Below, in pieces: positions 16,464-25,204 of a DNA stretch of 64,000 nucleotides (positions within the stretch are counted from its first letter, which is position 1; every line of letters begins with the position of its first letter). The notes under the pieces are model-generated. The model saw nothing but the letters and a program-made list of their open reading frames with translations, was not told where the DNA came from and ran no database searches. Both the position numbers and the translations under genes were made by a program. The stretch comes from Haloflavibacter putidus (lineage in GTDB: Bacteria > Bacteroidota > Bacteroidia > Flavobacteriales > Flavobacteriaceae): positions 186,001 through 250,000 of the forward strand of contig NZ_VIAR01000003.1 in assembly GCF_006546625.1 (NCBI RefSeq), read 5' to 3'.

Positions 16464-17333
16464 ATGGACAAGAACTTCTGGGTTCAAGTAAAAGATACCT
16501 TTTTAGACTTTTTAGTAGAGATTGGGCCACGCGCTTTTTACGCAATTATAATATTGATTATTGGTGTTTTCTGTATCAAAATTGTTATGCAATTGTTTAA
16601 GCGAATACTTAAAAAATCTAAGATAGAACTGTCTTTAAAAACTTTCGTAGAGAGTCTTTCTATCTTTGTTTTATGGGGTTTGCTCATCTTTTTGGTTGGT
16701 TCTATCTTGGGTATAAAAGCTTCTTCTTTTTTAGCAATTTTTGGTGCGGTTGGTATTGCTATTGGCTTGGCTTTACAAGGTAGTTTGGCCAATTTTGCGG
16801 GTGGGGTTTTAATTTTGGTTTTTAAACCCTTTAAAGTTGGCGATTTGATTAAAGTAAACAACGTTTTGGGCTTTGTAGAAAAAATAGATATTCTCTATAC
16901 GCGGGTTAAAACCTACGACGGACTCATAGTTACCATGCCTAACGGTAATGTTTCAAATAGCGATGTAGATAATAGAACCATGGAGCCTTACCGAAGGGTG
17001 GACCTAAATTTAAAATTTAATTATGATGTAGATGTCGAGTACATTCGTAAGCTTATTGTAGAAACTTTAAATAAACATCCGCATATTATAAATGAGCCGG
17101 AACCAGATGCTTGGTTAGATCAAATTGGCGAATATGAGCTAAAGTTTGTTGCAAGATGTTGGGTAAGATCAGAAAATTATTACCCGGTTTATTGGGAACA
17201 ATTACAGGCAGTAAAAAAAGCCTTAGACGAAAATGGTATAGAAATACCTGTACCAAAACGCACTTTGTACCAACCGCAGCTAAACCAAGAATCAATGCGT
17301 AAGACAGACGAAAATTCGGTTGAGAAGAAATAA
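16464..17333 (+). CDS. Small-conductance mechanosensitive channel (MscS family)
   Basis: The 289-residue inner-membrane protein has three predicted membrane helices (about 24-46, 66-88 and 90-125). The third is the Gly/Ala-rich pore helix GAVGIAIGLALQGSLANFAG that defines MscS. The beta domain follows with the signature FKVGDLIKVNNVLGFVEKI, and VTMPNGNVSN matches the family pattern. MscS channels open under membrane tension and release solutes during osmotic downshock. The length is that of the minimal E. coli MscS. It has its own intergenic regions on both sides and appears monocistronic. Confidence 0.92.
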   Translation: MDKNFWVQVKDTFLDFLVEIGPRAFYAIIILIIGVFCIKIVMQLFKRILKKSKIELSLKTFVESLSIFVLWGLLIFLVGSILGIKASSFLAIFGAVGIAIGLALQGSLANFAGGVLILVFKPFKVGDLIKVNNVLGFVEKIDILYTRVKTYDGLIVTMPNGNVSNSDVDNRTMEPYRRVDLNLKFNYDVDVEYIRKLIVETLNKHPHIINEPEPDAWLDQIGEYELKFVARCWVRSENYYPVYWEQLQAVKKALDENGIEIPVPKRTLYQPQLNQESMRKTDENSVEKK

Positions 17334-17391
17334 ATTAATTCTTCTCCTCTTTGCTAAAACAATAAGTAAAGTAAGTCGCCTTTCAGGATTT

Positions 17392-18306
17392 TTAGCCAAC
17401 TTGATACGGATATTTTTCGTACACCGCGTTATCTTCGTTAATGGTATTGCCGGCTTCTTTGCTCTTTTTTAATTTCTCGAAAATTATCTCAAGCTCTTTT
17501 TCTGTATACGTGTCTAATTGCATCATAGATAATGCTTTGTATAACATAGGCTCAGAAAAATTCGGGTATTTTTCTAAAGATTTTTCGAATTGAACGATGG
17601 CTTCTTCCCATTTTTGCTGCTCAAACAAAGAAATTCCGTAATAAAATAAATCTAAATGGTGGTAACCATCTTCGCCCCATTGGGCTACTTGTTCTTTTAT
17701 ATCTTGTTTAAAGATTTTTTCTGCTTTTTTAAATTCATTTAACTGCAAATAAGACAAAGCTATATGAAAGTTGTAAGTATGGTCCATCACAAAAGAGTTG
17801 CCTTCCAATTCTTTTATTCGCTCAAAATCTTTAATTGCGCTGCGGTAGGTTTTTGCAAAAATACATTTTATAAATCCTCGATAAGACAGCCATTTCTTTT
17901 CGTCATATTTTACGGCTTTATCTAAGAACACCATTCCTGCCTCATATTTGCGCGCTTTAAAAAGTGGCATAGCTTTCTGCTGCCATAAATAGGCAATGGT
18001 AGAGTCTTTTGCCAAACCTTTGTCTATGCATTTTTGGTATTTATACATTCCGTACCGGTAATTATAGTTGTGGGCGCAATCGTATAAATATTCTTGAATA
18101 ATTTTTTCCTGTTTTTCCTTTACGGAAATGGACGTTGCTGTAATATTTTCCTTTACGGAATTTTTCTTTGCTGAATTTACACCAGCTGTGATTTTGCTTT
18201 CACAAGATACCAATGCCAATAAGCAAAACAAAAAACCAAGTGATAGAAACAGGTTTTTTCGTACAAAAAAAGACGAAACAACAGTGGATATTTTCTTAAG
18301 AATCAT
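17392..18306 (-). CDS. TPR-containing lipoprotein
   Basis: The 304-residue protein begins with basic residues, a hydrophobic stretch and the lipobox LVSC (Cys around residue 35), so it is probably an envelope lipoprotein. From about residue 95 it consists of tetratricopeptide-like helical repeats, for example LWQQKAMPLFKARKYEAGMV, FKKAEKIFKQDIKEQ and WEEAIVQFEKSLEKYPNFSE. TPR arrays bind protein partners. No catalytic motif is visible and there is no operon partner. The start ATG at 18306 gives a long pre-lipobox region of 34 residues; a later start is possible but none fits better. Confidence 0.7.
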   Translation of the reverse strand: MILKKISTVVSSFFVRKNLFLSLGFLFCLLALVSCESKITAGVNSAKKNSVKENITATSISVKEKQEKIIQEYLYDCAHNYNYRYGMYKYQKCIDKGLAKDSTIAYLWQQKAMPLFKARKYEAGMVFLDKAVKYDEKKWLSYRGFIKCIFAKTYRSAIKDFERIKELEGNSFVMDHTYNFHIALSYLQLNEFKKAEKIFKQDIKEQVAQWGEDGYHHLDLFYYGISLFEQQKWEEAIVQFEKSLEKYPNFSEPMLYKALSMMQLDTYTEKELEIIFEKLKKSKEAGNTINEDNAVYEKYPYQVG

Positions 18307-18431
18307 ATAAATAAAAAAGAATTTCGTTAATCTACGTTAATTGGATAATAAGACGATGTTAATTGTGTTTCTAAAATGAATTGTATGCGCTAAATTAGTT
18401 AAAAAATTAATTTAACCTTAAAATTAAAGCT

Positions 18432-18878
18432 ATGGAATTTAAAAAAGAAGTTGCCTCTAATCTAAATCAGTTGTTAGAAAAAACTTATGATGCAGAGAAA
18501 GGCTATAAAGAAGCGGCATCTAATGTAAAAAACGCCAAAATGAAAAACTTTTTAGAAGAGCAAGCAAAACAACGCTATGATTTTGGACATAAAATAAAAG
18601 AAGAAATTAAAGCTTTTGATGAAAAACCCGATAAAGGCGGAAGCGCTACCGGAAGTTTGCACAGAACTTGGATGGATGTAAAAACTGCAGTTTCTGGTAA
18701 CGAGAACGAAACCGTTATGGAAGAAGTGCAACGTGGTGAAAAAGCTGCCATAGAAGATTATGACGATATTTTAGCCGATAAAGATTTGCCGCCAAGTACA
18801 AAATCTTTATTGCAAGAGCAACGCCAAAAAATTGAGCAGGCTTACCAAAGTGCTAAAAACTGGGAAGTTATTTCCTAA
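18432..18878 (+). CDS. PA2169/DUF2383 family four-helix protein
   Basis: The 148-residue soluble protein is all-helical and fits the DUF2383 (PA2169 family) ferritin-like group: LNQLLEKTYDAEKGYKEAAS in helix 1, QAKQRYDFGHKIKEEI in helix 2, a Gly-rich link GGSATGSLHRTW, and VQRGEKAAIEDYDDIL in helix 3. Members are often stress-induced, and whether they bind metal is unclear. It stands alone, with a bidirectional terminator at 18901-18928 shared with the convergent ric gene. Confidence 0.8.
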   Translation: MEFKKEVASNLNQLLEKTYDAEKGYKEAASNVKNAKMKNFLEEQAKQRYDFGHKIKEEIKAFDEKPDKGGSATGSLHRTWMDVKTAVSGNENETVMEEVQRGEKAAIEDYDDILADKDLPPSTKSLLQEQRQKIEQAYQSAKNWEVIS

Positions 18879-18900
18879 AACAAAATAACTTATAAAACCA

Positions 18901-18928
18901 AAAAGGTCGGGCAAACACCCGACCTTTT
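18901..18928. terminator. Bidirectional terminator
   Basis: aaaaggtcggg and cccgacctttt form a perfect 11-bp stem between the convergent DUF2383 and ric genes, with A and T runs on opposite sides. Confidence 0.85.
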
Positions 18929-18947
18929 CCTCATGAAAAAAGTAAAA

Positions 18948-19679
18948 TTAAACAGCAACATTTTGCTTCTTCTCTAAAGCGATAGCTTTAGGAAACAAAA
19001 TATTATTTTCGAGGTGTATATGTTTATGCAAATCCTCTTCAAACTCTTGCAGCATTGCAAACGTTACTTTATAAGTATTGCAAGCATCTGCTGGGGGTTG
19101 GTAATTATCGCTTTCTTTAGCAATAACGCGTAGCAATTCTCCTGCTTCTGCGTGTTCGTGCTCCATCATATTAATAGGATTTTCTACAGATCCAAAATGT
19201 GGTTTTTCTAAAGCTTGATTGGTTAAATCTGTATTTACTAATTTTCTAATAAAAGGAAATAATACCAATTCTTCCTTCTTCATATGAGAAGCTAGTTCTT
19301 TAGAAAGTTCTTGAAAAGCTTCGTTTATTTTGAATAACTCCGGGTGTCTGCCGCCATGCACTTTGCATAATTTATTTAAAAATTGCAATAGGGGTGGAGT
19401 TTTTTCAGACACATAACGGTGGTGTGTTTTTTCTACATAATCTGCCAATAAATCTAATGGCCATTGGTTAAAGTCTGGATCGCCATTATTAGTAGCAGAA
19501 AAAATTTGCTCCAATTGTGCACCAATATCGTCTGGATTAATTTTGTTTTTCTCACATACATCGCTTACTGCACGGTTTCCGCGACAGCAAAAATCAATTC
19601 CAAACTTATTAAAAACAGCAGCTGTTCTATAATCTTGCGCTACTAATTCTCCAATTTGTTTATTCATTATATTCTCCAT
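18948..19679 (-). CDS. ric: Iron-sulfur cluster repair protein RIC (ScdA/YtfE/DnrN family)
   Basis: RIC is a di-iron protein that restores iron-sulfur clusters damaged by nitric oxide or oxidants. The N-terminal domain carries the diagnostic FGIDFCCRGNR with its Cys pair, after IGELVAQDYRTAAVF. The rest is a hemerythrin-like domain with the His/Glu iron ligands in HHRYVSE, HGGRHPEL, HMKKEELVLFPFI, MEHEHAEAGELL and HKHIHLENNILFPKA. The length of about 243 residues is normal. MENIMNKQIGEL (19679) is the preferred start; an ATG at 19688 adds three residues. It follows an Rrf2 regulator on the same strand and neighbours the nos operon, which fits a role in NO defence during denitrification. Confidence 0.92.
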   Translation of the reverse strand: MENIMNKQIGELVAQDYRTAAVFNKFGIDFCCRGNRAVSDVCEKNKINPDDIGAQLEQIFSATNNGDPDFNQWPLDLLADYVEKTHHRYVSEKTPPLLQFLNKLCKVHGGRHPELFKINEAFQELSKELASHMKKEELVLFPFIRKLVNTDLTNQALEKPHFGSVENPINMMEHEHAEAGELLRVIAKESDNYQPPADACNTYKVTFAMLQEFEEDLHKHIHLENNILFPKAIALEKKQNVAV

Positions 19680-19693
19680 AACATACATATTAA

Positions 19694-19707
19694 GGACATT
19701 TTTGTCC
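19694..19707. promoter_or_regulatory. Perfect GGACA-4-TGTCC inverted repeat upstream of ric
   Basis: GGACA at 19694-19698 and TGTCC at 19703-19707 face each other over four T bases, 15 bp before the ric start and between ric and the upstream Rrf2 gene. It is a good candidate operator for a regulator of NO response, but no binding data can be inferred. Confidence 0.4.
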
Positions 19708-19727
19708 GATTTTAAACTAAATTTTTT

Positions 19728-20162
19728 TTATTCTTTTAAAAATGCTAATTTATCTTTTACCCCAAGCACCAGTTCTTCTAGCGTGGTGTGTTCTAATAAA
19801 TTATTTAAATTTTCTCTTACATCCATAAATTGAAAATGCATTGCACAAGGTTTTTCTGAGCTACATTCACTAAAGCCAAGAGCGCAATTGGTATATAAGG
19901 CGTCGCCGTCTATAGCGTATACAATTTGTTTTAATTTAATTTGATCTAAGGTAGCCAAGTTTACTTCAAAGCCACCTTTAGCGCCACGCATACTAGTTAT
20001 AATATCGTGTTTTACTAATTTCTGTAAGATTTTTCCGGTAAATGCTTCGGGGCTGTCTATTGCATTTGCTATATCTTTTAAGCTTACACGTTTTTGTTGC
20101 ATTGTGTCTTGTGCAATAAAAATTGCTGCTTTAATACCATACTCGCATGCTTTAGAAAACAT
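19728..20162 (-). CDS. Rrf2 family transcriptional regulator with three cysteines
   Basis: The 144-residue protein has the Rrf2 winged-helix (SKACEYGIKAAIFIAQ, then VSLKDIANAIDSPEAFTGKI and the wing RGAKGGFEVN). Cys93, Cys100 and Cys106 (C-x6-C-x5-C) lie where IscR and NsrR hold an iron-sulfur cluster. NsrR uses such a cluster to sense nitric oxide, and IscR senses cluster status. The gene stands directly upstream of ric and divergent from the nos operon, so an NO-sensing role is likely but inferred. The ATG at 20162 (MFSKACEYG) is preferred to an upstream TTG that would add nine residues. Confidence 0.85.
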   Translation of the reverse strand: MFSKACEYGIKAAIFIAQDTMQQKRVSLKDIANAIDSPEAFTGKILQKLVKHDIITSMRGAKGGFEVNLATLDQIKLKQIVYAIDGDALYTNCALGFSECSSEKPCAMHFQFMDVRENLNNLLEHTTLEELVLGVKDKLAFLKE

Positions 20163-20263
20163 AAAACCTTGTTTATAATACAAGTACAAATGTAAGTGGT
20201 TTAATTAAGATAAAAAAGTCTGAATAAATGATTTTGGTCATATTTTCTCTACTTTTATGCTCA

Positions 20264-20271
20264 TATCTTTG
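20264..20271 (+). promoter_or_regulatory. Bacteroidetes -7 box of the nos operon
   Basis: TATCTTTG is an exact TAnnTTTG match, 33 bp before the ATG of the cytochrome c gene that opens the nos operon. The intergenic region of about 140 bp is shared with the divergent Rrf2 gene. Confidence 0.5.
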
Positions 20272-20304
20272 TAGTGTTTTAATAACTAAAAAAAATCAAT
20301 AACA

Positions 20305-20817
20305 ATGAAAAACTATTTAAAACTAAGTTTCTTGCTGTTAGCTTTTTCAGGTATACTGATAGGCTGCGGCGGAGAAAAGAAAAAAGACGAGAAAAAAGAA
20401 AAAGTCACTTTACATAGTGGTAAAGACAAAAAAGATAAAAAAGAAGACAAGAAAAGTAAGGTTCCTGCTTCAGAGCGTGTTGCTTTAGATAATAAAGGAG
20501 TAGGGCCAATTAAAAATGTTGATTTAGCAGAAACGGTAGATCAAGATTTGGCAAGCAAAGGTAAAGATGTATACAATAAAATGTGTACTGCTTGCCACAA
20601 GCCAACAAAACGTTTTATAGGGCCGGCCCCAGCAGGAATTTTAGAAAGAAGAAGTCCGGAGTGGGTTATGAATATGATTTTGGCTCCAGAAAAAATGGTA
20701 CGCGAAGATCCGTTGGCAAAAGATTTATTAATAGAGTTTAACGGCTCGCCAATGGCAAACCAAGGGCTTACAGAAGAGGAAGCTCGCGCAGTTTTAGAAT
20801 ACTTTAGAACACTATAA
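20305..20817 (+). CDS. Monoheme cytochrome c lipoprotein of the nos cluster
   Basis: The 170-residue protein has a lipoprotein signal (LIGC, Cys21), then a Lys/Asp-rich linker (about 24-55) and a class I cytochrome c domain with the heme site CTACH (Cys94, Cys97, His98). Met150 in NGSPMANQG is the likely sixth ligand. It would shuttle electrons to nitrous oxide reductase while tethered to a membrane. The gene opens the nos operon, 20 bp before nosZ, and clade II nos clusters often encode such cytochromes. A TAnnTTTG box lies upstream. The highly charged linker is a notable feature and might work as a flexible arm. Confidence 0.88.
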   Translation: MKNYLKLSFLLLAFSGILIGCGGEKKKDEKKEKVTLHSGKDKKDKKEDKKSKVPASERVALDNKGVGPIKNVDLAETVDQDLASKGKDVYNKMCTACHKPTKRFIGPAPAGILERRSPEWVMNMILAPEKMVREDPLAKDLLIEFNGSPMANQGLTEEEARAVLEYFRTL

Positions 20818-20837
20818 ACCAATTTTATTAGAACACT

Positions 20838-22802
20838 ATGAAGATATTAAATTTAGGATTAGGCTTATTAACAGTCGCGGCCATGTTCAGCTGCAAGTCC
20901 GATGACAACGGAAATAAAAGCCAAGGGGCTTTATCTTCCAACAACGCAGAGAAAGTTTACGTTGCTCCCGGCGAGCACGATGAGTATTACGCATTTGTAT
21001 CTGGTGGTTATAGCGGTAACCTTACCGTTTACGGATTACCATCGGGTAGAATGTTTAAAGAAATTCCGGTATTTAGCCAATTTCCAACTTCCGGTTACGG
21101 CTATTCCGAAGAAACAAAACCAATGTTAAATACTTCGCATGGGTTTATTCCTTGGGGAGATTCTCACCACCCGGATATTTCTCAAACAGAAGGGGTTACA
21201 GACGGTCGTTGGATTTTTATTAACGAAAACAACACCCCACGTATCGCTCGAATAGATTTAGAAACATTTGAGACTACCGAGATTATTGAAGTACCTAATA
21301 GTGCTGGTAACCACAGTTCTTCCTTTGTTACAGAAAACACAGAGTATGTAGTAGCAGGAACACGTTTTTCTGTTCCGGTACCACAAGAAGACCTTAGTAT
21401 AAAAGAATACAAAGGTAAATTTAAAGGAGCTTTATCTTTTATTAGCGTAGATCCTGAAGACGGTGGAATGGATATTAAATTCCAATTAATGATGCCGGGC
21501 TTTAACTACGATTTATCGCACCCCGGTCGCGGGCAATCACACGGTTGGTTCTTCTTTACTACCTATAACACAGAAGAAGCAAATACTTTATTAGAGGTTA
21601 ACGCTTCTCAAAACGATAAAGATTTTATTGCAGCAGTAAACTGGAAGAAAATTGAAGAATATGTAAATAATGGCGGTGGTAAAATGATGCCGGCCAAATA
21701 TGCCCATAATGTTTACGATCACGATACACATATAGGTACTTCTACTATGAAAGAAGAAGTAAGGGTTATTAATCCTTCAGATGTTCCCGGAGCAGTATTT
21801 TTATTACCAACGCCAAAATCTCCACACGGTTGTGATGTATCTCCGGACGGACAATATATTGTAGGTAACGGTAAATTATCTGCAAACTTGACCGTACACT
21901 CTTTCCCAAAAATGGTAGAAGCTATCAAAAACGAGAAATTTGAAGGAGAAGCTTACGGAATTCCAATTTTAAACTTCGACGAAACTTTAGCAGGAGTTGT
22001 AGAGCAGCCAGGTCTAGGACCACTACACACAGAGTTTGACGATAAAGGTAATGCATATACAACTTTCTTTATCTCTTCTGAAGTGGTAAAATGGAAATTA
22101 GGAACTTGGGAAGTTTTAGACAGAAAACCAACTTACTATTCTGTTGGTCACCTTACAATCCCGGGAGGTAACTCTAGAGAGCCAGACGGTAAATATATGT
22201 TTGCAATGAACAAAATTACCAAAGACCGTTACTTGCCAACAGGACCAGAATTAGAACACTCTGCACAATTGTATGATATCTCCGGCGATAAAATGGAACT
22301 AATCTTAGATTTCCCAACCCACGGAGAGCCACACTACGCAGCAGCAATCAAAGCAGACAAAGTAGCGCCAAATTCTAAGAAATTCTATAAATTGGCAGAT
22401 AATAAGCACCCGTTTGCCGCAAAAAGTGAAGCAGATACAAAAGTGGTGCGTGAAGGCAACGAAGTGCACATATATTTAACTACCATACGTAGTCACTTCT
22501 CGCCAGATAATATAGAAGGTATAAAAGTAGGCGATAAAGTTTACTTCCACGTTACCAACTTAGAGCAAGATTTTGATGTACCGCACGGTTTTGCCGTAAT
22601 AGGTCAAAACAACTCAGAACTTTTAATTATGCCGGGGCAAACAAAAACATCAGTTTGGGAGCCTAAAAAAGTTGGGGTGTGGCCGTTTTATTGTACAGAC
22701 TTCTGTTCTGCACTACACCAAGAAATGCAAGGCTACATCCGCGTTTCGCCACAAGACTCAGACATTGAGTTAGATTGGTCTCTTGGCGAAGACGTAGAGT
22801 AA
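20838..22802 (+). CDS. nosZ: Nitrous oxide reductase NosZ, clade II lipoprotein form
   Basis: NosZ reduces N2O to N2 in the last step of denitrification. The 654-residue protein has a seven-bladed propeller with CuZ ligand histidines in GDSHHPD, HPGRGQSHGW, HDTHIG, SPHGCDVS, LHTEFD and HGEPHY, and a C-terminal cupredoxin with the CuA site YCTDFCSALHQEM (Cys619, Cys623, His627). The N-terminus is a Sec-type lipoprotein signal (MKILNLGLGLLTVAAMFSC, Cys19) with no twin-arginine motif, which marks the clade II (atypical) type. It follows the cytochrome gene closely and precedes accessory genes in one long operon. No nitrite or NO reductase gene is in the window. Confidence 0.96.
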   Translation: MKILNLGLGLLTVAAMFSCKSDDNGNKSQGALSSNNAEKVYVAPGEHDEYYAFVSGGYSGNLTVYGLPSGRMFKEIPVFSQFPTSGYGYSEETKPMLNTSHGFIPWGDSHHPDISQTEGVTDGRWIFINENNTPRIARIDLETFETTEIIEVPNSAGNHSSSFVTENTEYVVAGTRFSVPVPQEDLSIKEYKGKFKGALSFISVDPEDGGMDIKFQLMMPGFNYDLSHPGRGQSHGWFFFTTYNTEEANTLLEVNASQNDKDFIAAVNWKKIEEYVNNGGGKMMPAKYAHNVYDHDTHIGTSTMKEEVRVINPSDVPGAVFLLPTPKSPHGCDVSPDGQYIVGNGKLSANLTVHSFPKMVEAIKNEKFEGEAYGIPILNFDETLAGVVEQPGLGPLHTEFDDKGNAYTTFFISSEVVKWKLGTWEVLDRKPTYYSVGHLTIPGGNSREPDGKYMFAMNKITKDRYLPTGPELEHSAQLYDISGDKMELILDFPTHGEPHYAAAIKADKVAPNSKKFYKLADNKHPFAAKSEADTKVVREGNEVHIYLTTIRSHFSPDNIEGIKVGDKVYFHVTNLEQDFDVPHGFAVIGQNNSELLIMPGQTKTSVWEPKKVGVWPFYCTDFCSALHQEMQGYIRVSPQDSDIELDWSLGEDVE

Positions 22803-22891
22803 GAATACATTGTTGATTAATTGATTTTTTCAGAAAAGCGGGGATGGTTAGTTTCAAGCCTCTCCGCTTTTTAACTTCAAAATATTTTAGG

Positions 22892-23497
22892 ATGAAAGCA
22901 GCAAGCGCTATAATGATAATTGGCTCAGCTTTATTATTGAGCCTGTTTATCTATCCGTTATGGACGGTAGAACTAGAAGCTCCGCAATATCCGGACGGAT
23001 TGGGAATGTACATACATTTAGACGGCTTAAAAGGCTTTACGGAATATGATTTAAAAAATATTGATGGCCTAAACCACTATATTGGTATGCAAAAATTGCC
23101 GAAACCCACAGATATGTGGGAGTTTCAAACTTTTCCTATTGTGGTAGGAATAATGTCTGGCTTAGGAATATTAATAGGTGTTTTAGGATTTTTTAAAGTA
23201 GTTACCTACAAATGGTTTTTAGGTTGGCTAATCTTAATGACAGTTTTAGGAGTTGCCGGCATGTACGACTTTAATGCTTGGTTGGTAGATTATGGTACCA
23301 ACTTAGATCCAAAAGCTATTATAAAAGTGGTAGATAAAGAAGGAAATCCTTTTAGTTACAAACCACCATTATTAGGCTCTCGAGATATTCTTAACTTTAC
23401 GGCAGTTTCTTATCCAGCAATGGGAGGTATTTTGCTAACTGTAGGAATGTTCTTAACTTTCGTAGCTTATTTAGTAGGATTAAAAAGAGCAAAATAA
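22892..23497 (+). CDS. Nos-cluster membrane protein between nosZ and nosL
   Basis: This protein of about 201 residues has an N-terminal membrane helix (about 2-22), a periplasmic stretch with LDGLKGFTEYDLKNIDGLNHY and WEFQTFP, and three further helices (VVGIMSGLGILIGVLGFF, WFLGWLILMTVLGVAGMY, MGGILLTVGMFLTFVAYLVG). Proteins in this position are typical of clade II nos clusters (a NosB-like slot), and their function is not established. The ATG at 22892 is preferred to a start at 22844, because the 16 extra residues are basic and would precede the membrane helix without need. The stop is immediately followed by the nosL ATG. Confidence 0.7.
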   Translation: MKAASAIMIIGSALLLSLFIYPLWTVELEAPQYPDGLGMYIHLDGLKGFTEYDLKNIDGLNHYIGMQKLPKPTDMWEFQTFPIVVGIMSGLGILIGVLGFFKVVTYKWFLGWLILMTVLGVAGMYDFNAWLVDYGTNLDPKAIIKVVDKEGNPFSYKPPLLGSRDILNFTAVSYPAMGGILLTVGMFLTFVAYLVGLKRAK

Positions 23498-23935
23498 ATG
23501 AAGAAATTAGGTGTTTTATTTTTTCTGATGGGCTTTTTGATGAGTTGTAGTAAAGAAAAAAAACCCATTGCATACGGAGAAGACAGTTGTGACTTTTGCA
23601 AAATGACGATCGTAGATAAAATTCACGGTGCCGAAATTGTAACAGACAAAGGCAAAGTATACAAATTTGACGCTACCGAATGTATGTTAGATTTTGAACA
23701 AGAAATGAGCAAAGAAAAGGTTGGGCAATTTTACACCAATCATTATCACAACCCGGGTGAGTTAATCTTAGCCAATAAGGCAAGTTTTTTAATTTCTAAA
23801 AATATACCAAGCCCAATGGGAGGGTTTATTACTGCATTTTCTAGTCAAGAAAAAGCAGCAAAAGTACAAGCCGAAAAAGAAGGTGAAATTTACACTTGGC
23901 AAGAACTTAGAAAACACCAACAAAACAAGAAATAA
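23498..23935 (+). CDS. nosL: NosL copper chaperone lipoprotein
   Basis: NosL delivers copper(I) to NosZ at the outer face of the membrane. The 145-residue protein has a lipobox FLMSC (Cys17) and the conserved metal-binding segment CDFCKM (Cys31, Cys34, Met36). Further family features are the ATECMLDFEQE segment and the MGG turn near residue 108. The start codon adjoins the stop of the preceding membrane-protein gene, and nosD begins 24 bp after the stop, so it is part of the nos operon. Confidence 0.92.
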   Translation: MKKLGVLFFLMGFLMSCSKEKKPIAYGEDSCDFCKMTIVDKIHGAEIVTDKGKVYKFDATECMLDFEQEMSKEKVGQFYTNHYHNPGELILANKASFLISKNIPSPMGGFITAFSSQEKAAKVQAEKEGEIYTWQELRKHQQNKK

Positions 23936-23959
23936 TGTCTTTTAAAGTCGCTACATATT

Positions 23960-25204
23960 ATGCCTCTTCGTCTATATAGTTTACTTTTCTTTAGTTTTTT
24001 TATTTGCAGTATTTTTATGCCGGCAAACGCACAGGTAGAAGTTTGTAGTACCTGTGCTTTTACCAGCATAAAAGCAGGAATAAAAGCCGCCAAGCCCGGT
24101 GATACGGTTTTGGTTAAAAAAGGTATTTATAAAGAAAACTCTATTATTATAGACAAAGCCATAAGTTTGGTAGGCCAAGATTTACCGGCTATAGACGGCC
24201 AAGATAAAGGTGATATAATTCAAGTTTTTGCAGATAACGTGCTCGTAGATGGTTTTAAATTGGTAAATGTAGGCTCTAGCTACACAGAAGATTATGCCGC
24301 CATCCGCGTAAGCAAAGCAAAAGATTTTATTATTCAGAATTTAGAATTGCGTAAAATTTTCTTTGGAATTTATCTGGAGAAAGCTACAGATGGTATTGTG
24401 CGCAATAATAATATTATGGGCGATGCAGTTTCTGAACATAATTCCGGAAACGGTATACAACTTTGGTATTCCAAAAGAATAAACATTACCAACAATTCTG
24501 TAAAACAAGTGCGCGACGGTATTTACCTCGAGTTTGCAGACAATTGTACTATTTCAAATAATATAAGCAAAGACAATTTGCGTTACGGTTTGCACTTTAT
24601 GTTTTCTAACGATGATGTGTACAACGATAATGTTTTTGAAAACAATGGCGCCGGCGTGGCAGTTATGTTTTCTAAGCGCATAAAAATGATGCGCAATAAA
24701 TTTCAGTATAACTGGGGGACTGCAGCCTATGGTTTGTTACTCAAAGAAATAAACGATGCAGAGATTTATAACAATCTTTTTGAAGAAAACACTACCGGTA
24801 TAAATATAGAAGGCTCTAACCGAATAAATTATGAAGGAAACACTTTTAAAAATAACGGTTGGGCGGTAAAGGTGCGCGGGGCTTGTTATAACAACGAGTT
24901 TATAAACAATAATTTTTTATATAATTCTTTTGATGTAAGTTATAACAGCCGTATAAACGATAATAAATTTTATCAAAATTTCTGGAGCGAATATACCGGC
25001 TACGATTTAGATGAAAATGGCTATGGAGACGTGCCCTACAGGCCGGTAAAGCTCTTTAGTTATATTGTAAACAGAACTCCGGAGACCATAATTTTAATGC
25101 GTAGTCTTTTTGTAGATATTATAGATTTTTCAGAAAAAGTATCGCCGGTTTTTACACCAGACAATTTGGTAGATGAAGCGCCGTTAATGAAAAAACACCA
25201 ATGA
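23960..25204 (+). CDS. nosD: NosD periplasmic copper-processing protein
   Basis: The 414-residue exported protein (signal peptide about 1-24) is a right-handed parallel beta-helix of the NosD/CASH type. Repeats of the form NNxxxxNxxGIxL are seen throughout, for example GIYLEKATDGIVRNNNIMG, NITNNSVKQVRDGIYL and NLFEENTTGINIEG. NosD works with the NosFY ABC transporter in building the CuZ site of NosZ. Its stop overlaps the nosF ATG (ATGA at 25201-25204), which implies coupled translation. Confidence 0.93.
   Translation: MPLRLYSLLFFSFFICSIFMPANAQVEVCSTCAFTSIKAGIKAAKPGDTVLVKKGIYKENSIIIDKAISLVGQDLPAIDGQDKGDIIQVFADNVLVDGFKLVNVGSSYTEDYAAIRVSKAKDFIIQNLELRKIFFGIYLEKATDGIVRNNNIMGDAVSEHNSGNGIQLWYSKRINITNNSVKQVRDGIYLEFADNCTISNNISKDNLRYGLHFMFSNDDVYNDNVFENNGAGVAVMFSKRIKMMRNKFQYNWGTAAYGLLLKEINDAEIYNNLFEENTTGINIEGSNRINYEGNTFKNNGWAVKVRGACYNNEFINNNFLYNSFDVSYNSRINDNKFYQNFWSEYTGYDLDENGYGDVPYRPVKLFSYIVNRTPETIILMRSLFVDIIDFSEKVSPVFTPDNLVDEAPLMKKHQ

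Noticed and set aside
22844-22891. Longer start for the nos membrane protein
   Set aside because: The added MVSFKPLRFLTSKYFR does not fit a membrane protein start, and the ATG at 22892 stands directly before the first helix.
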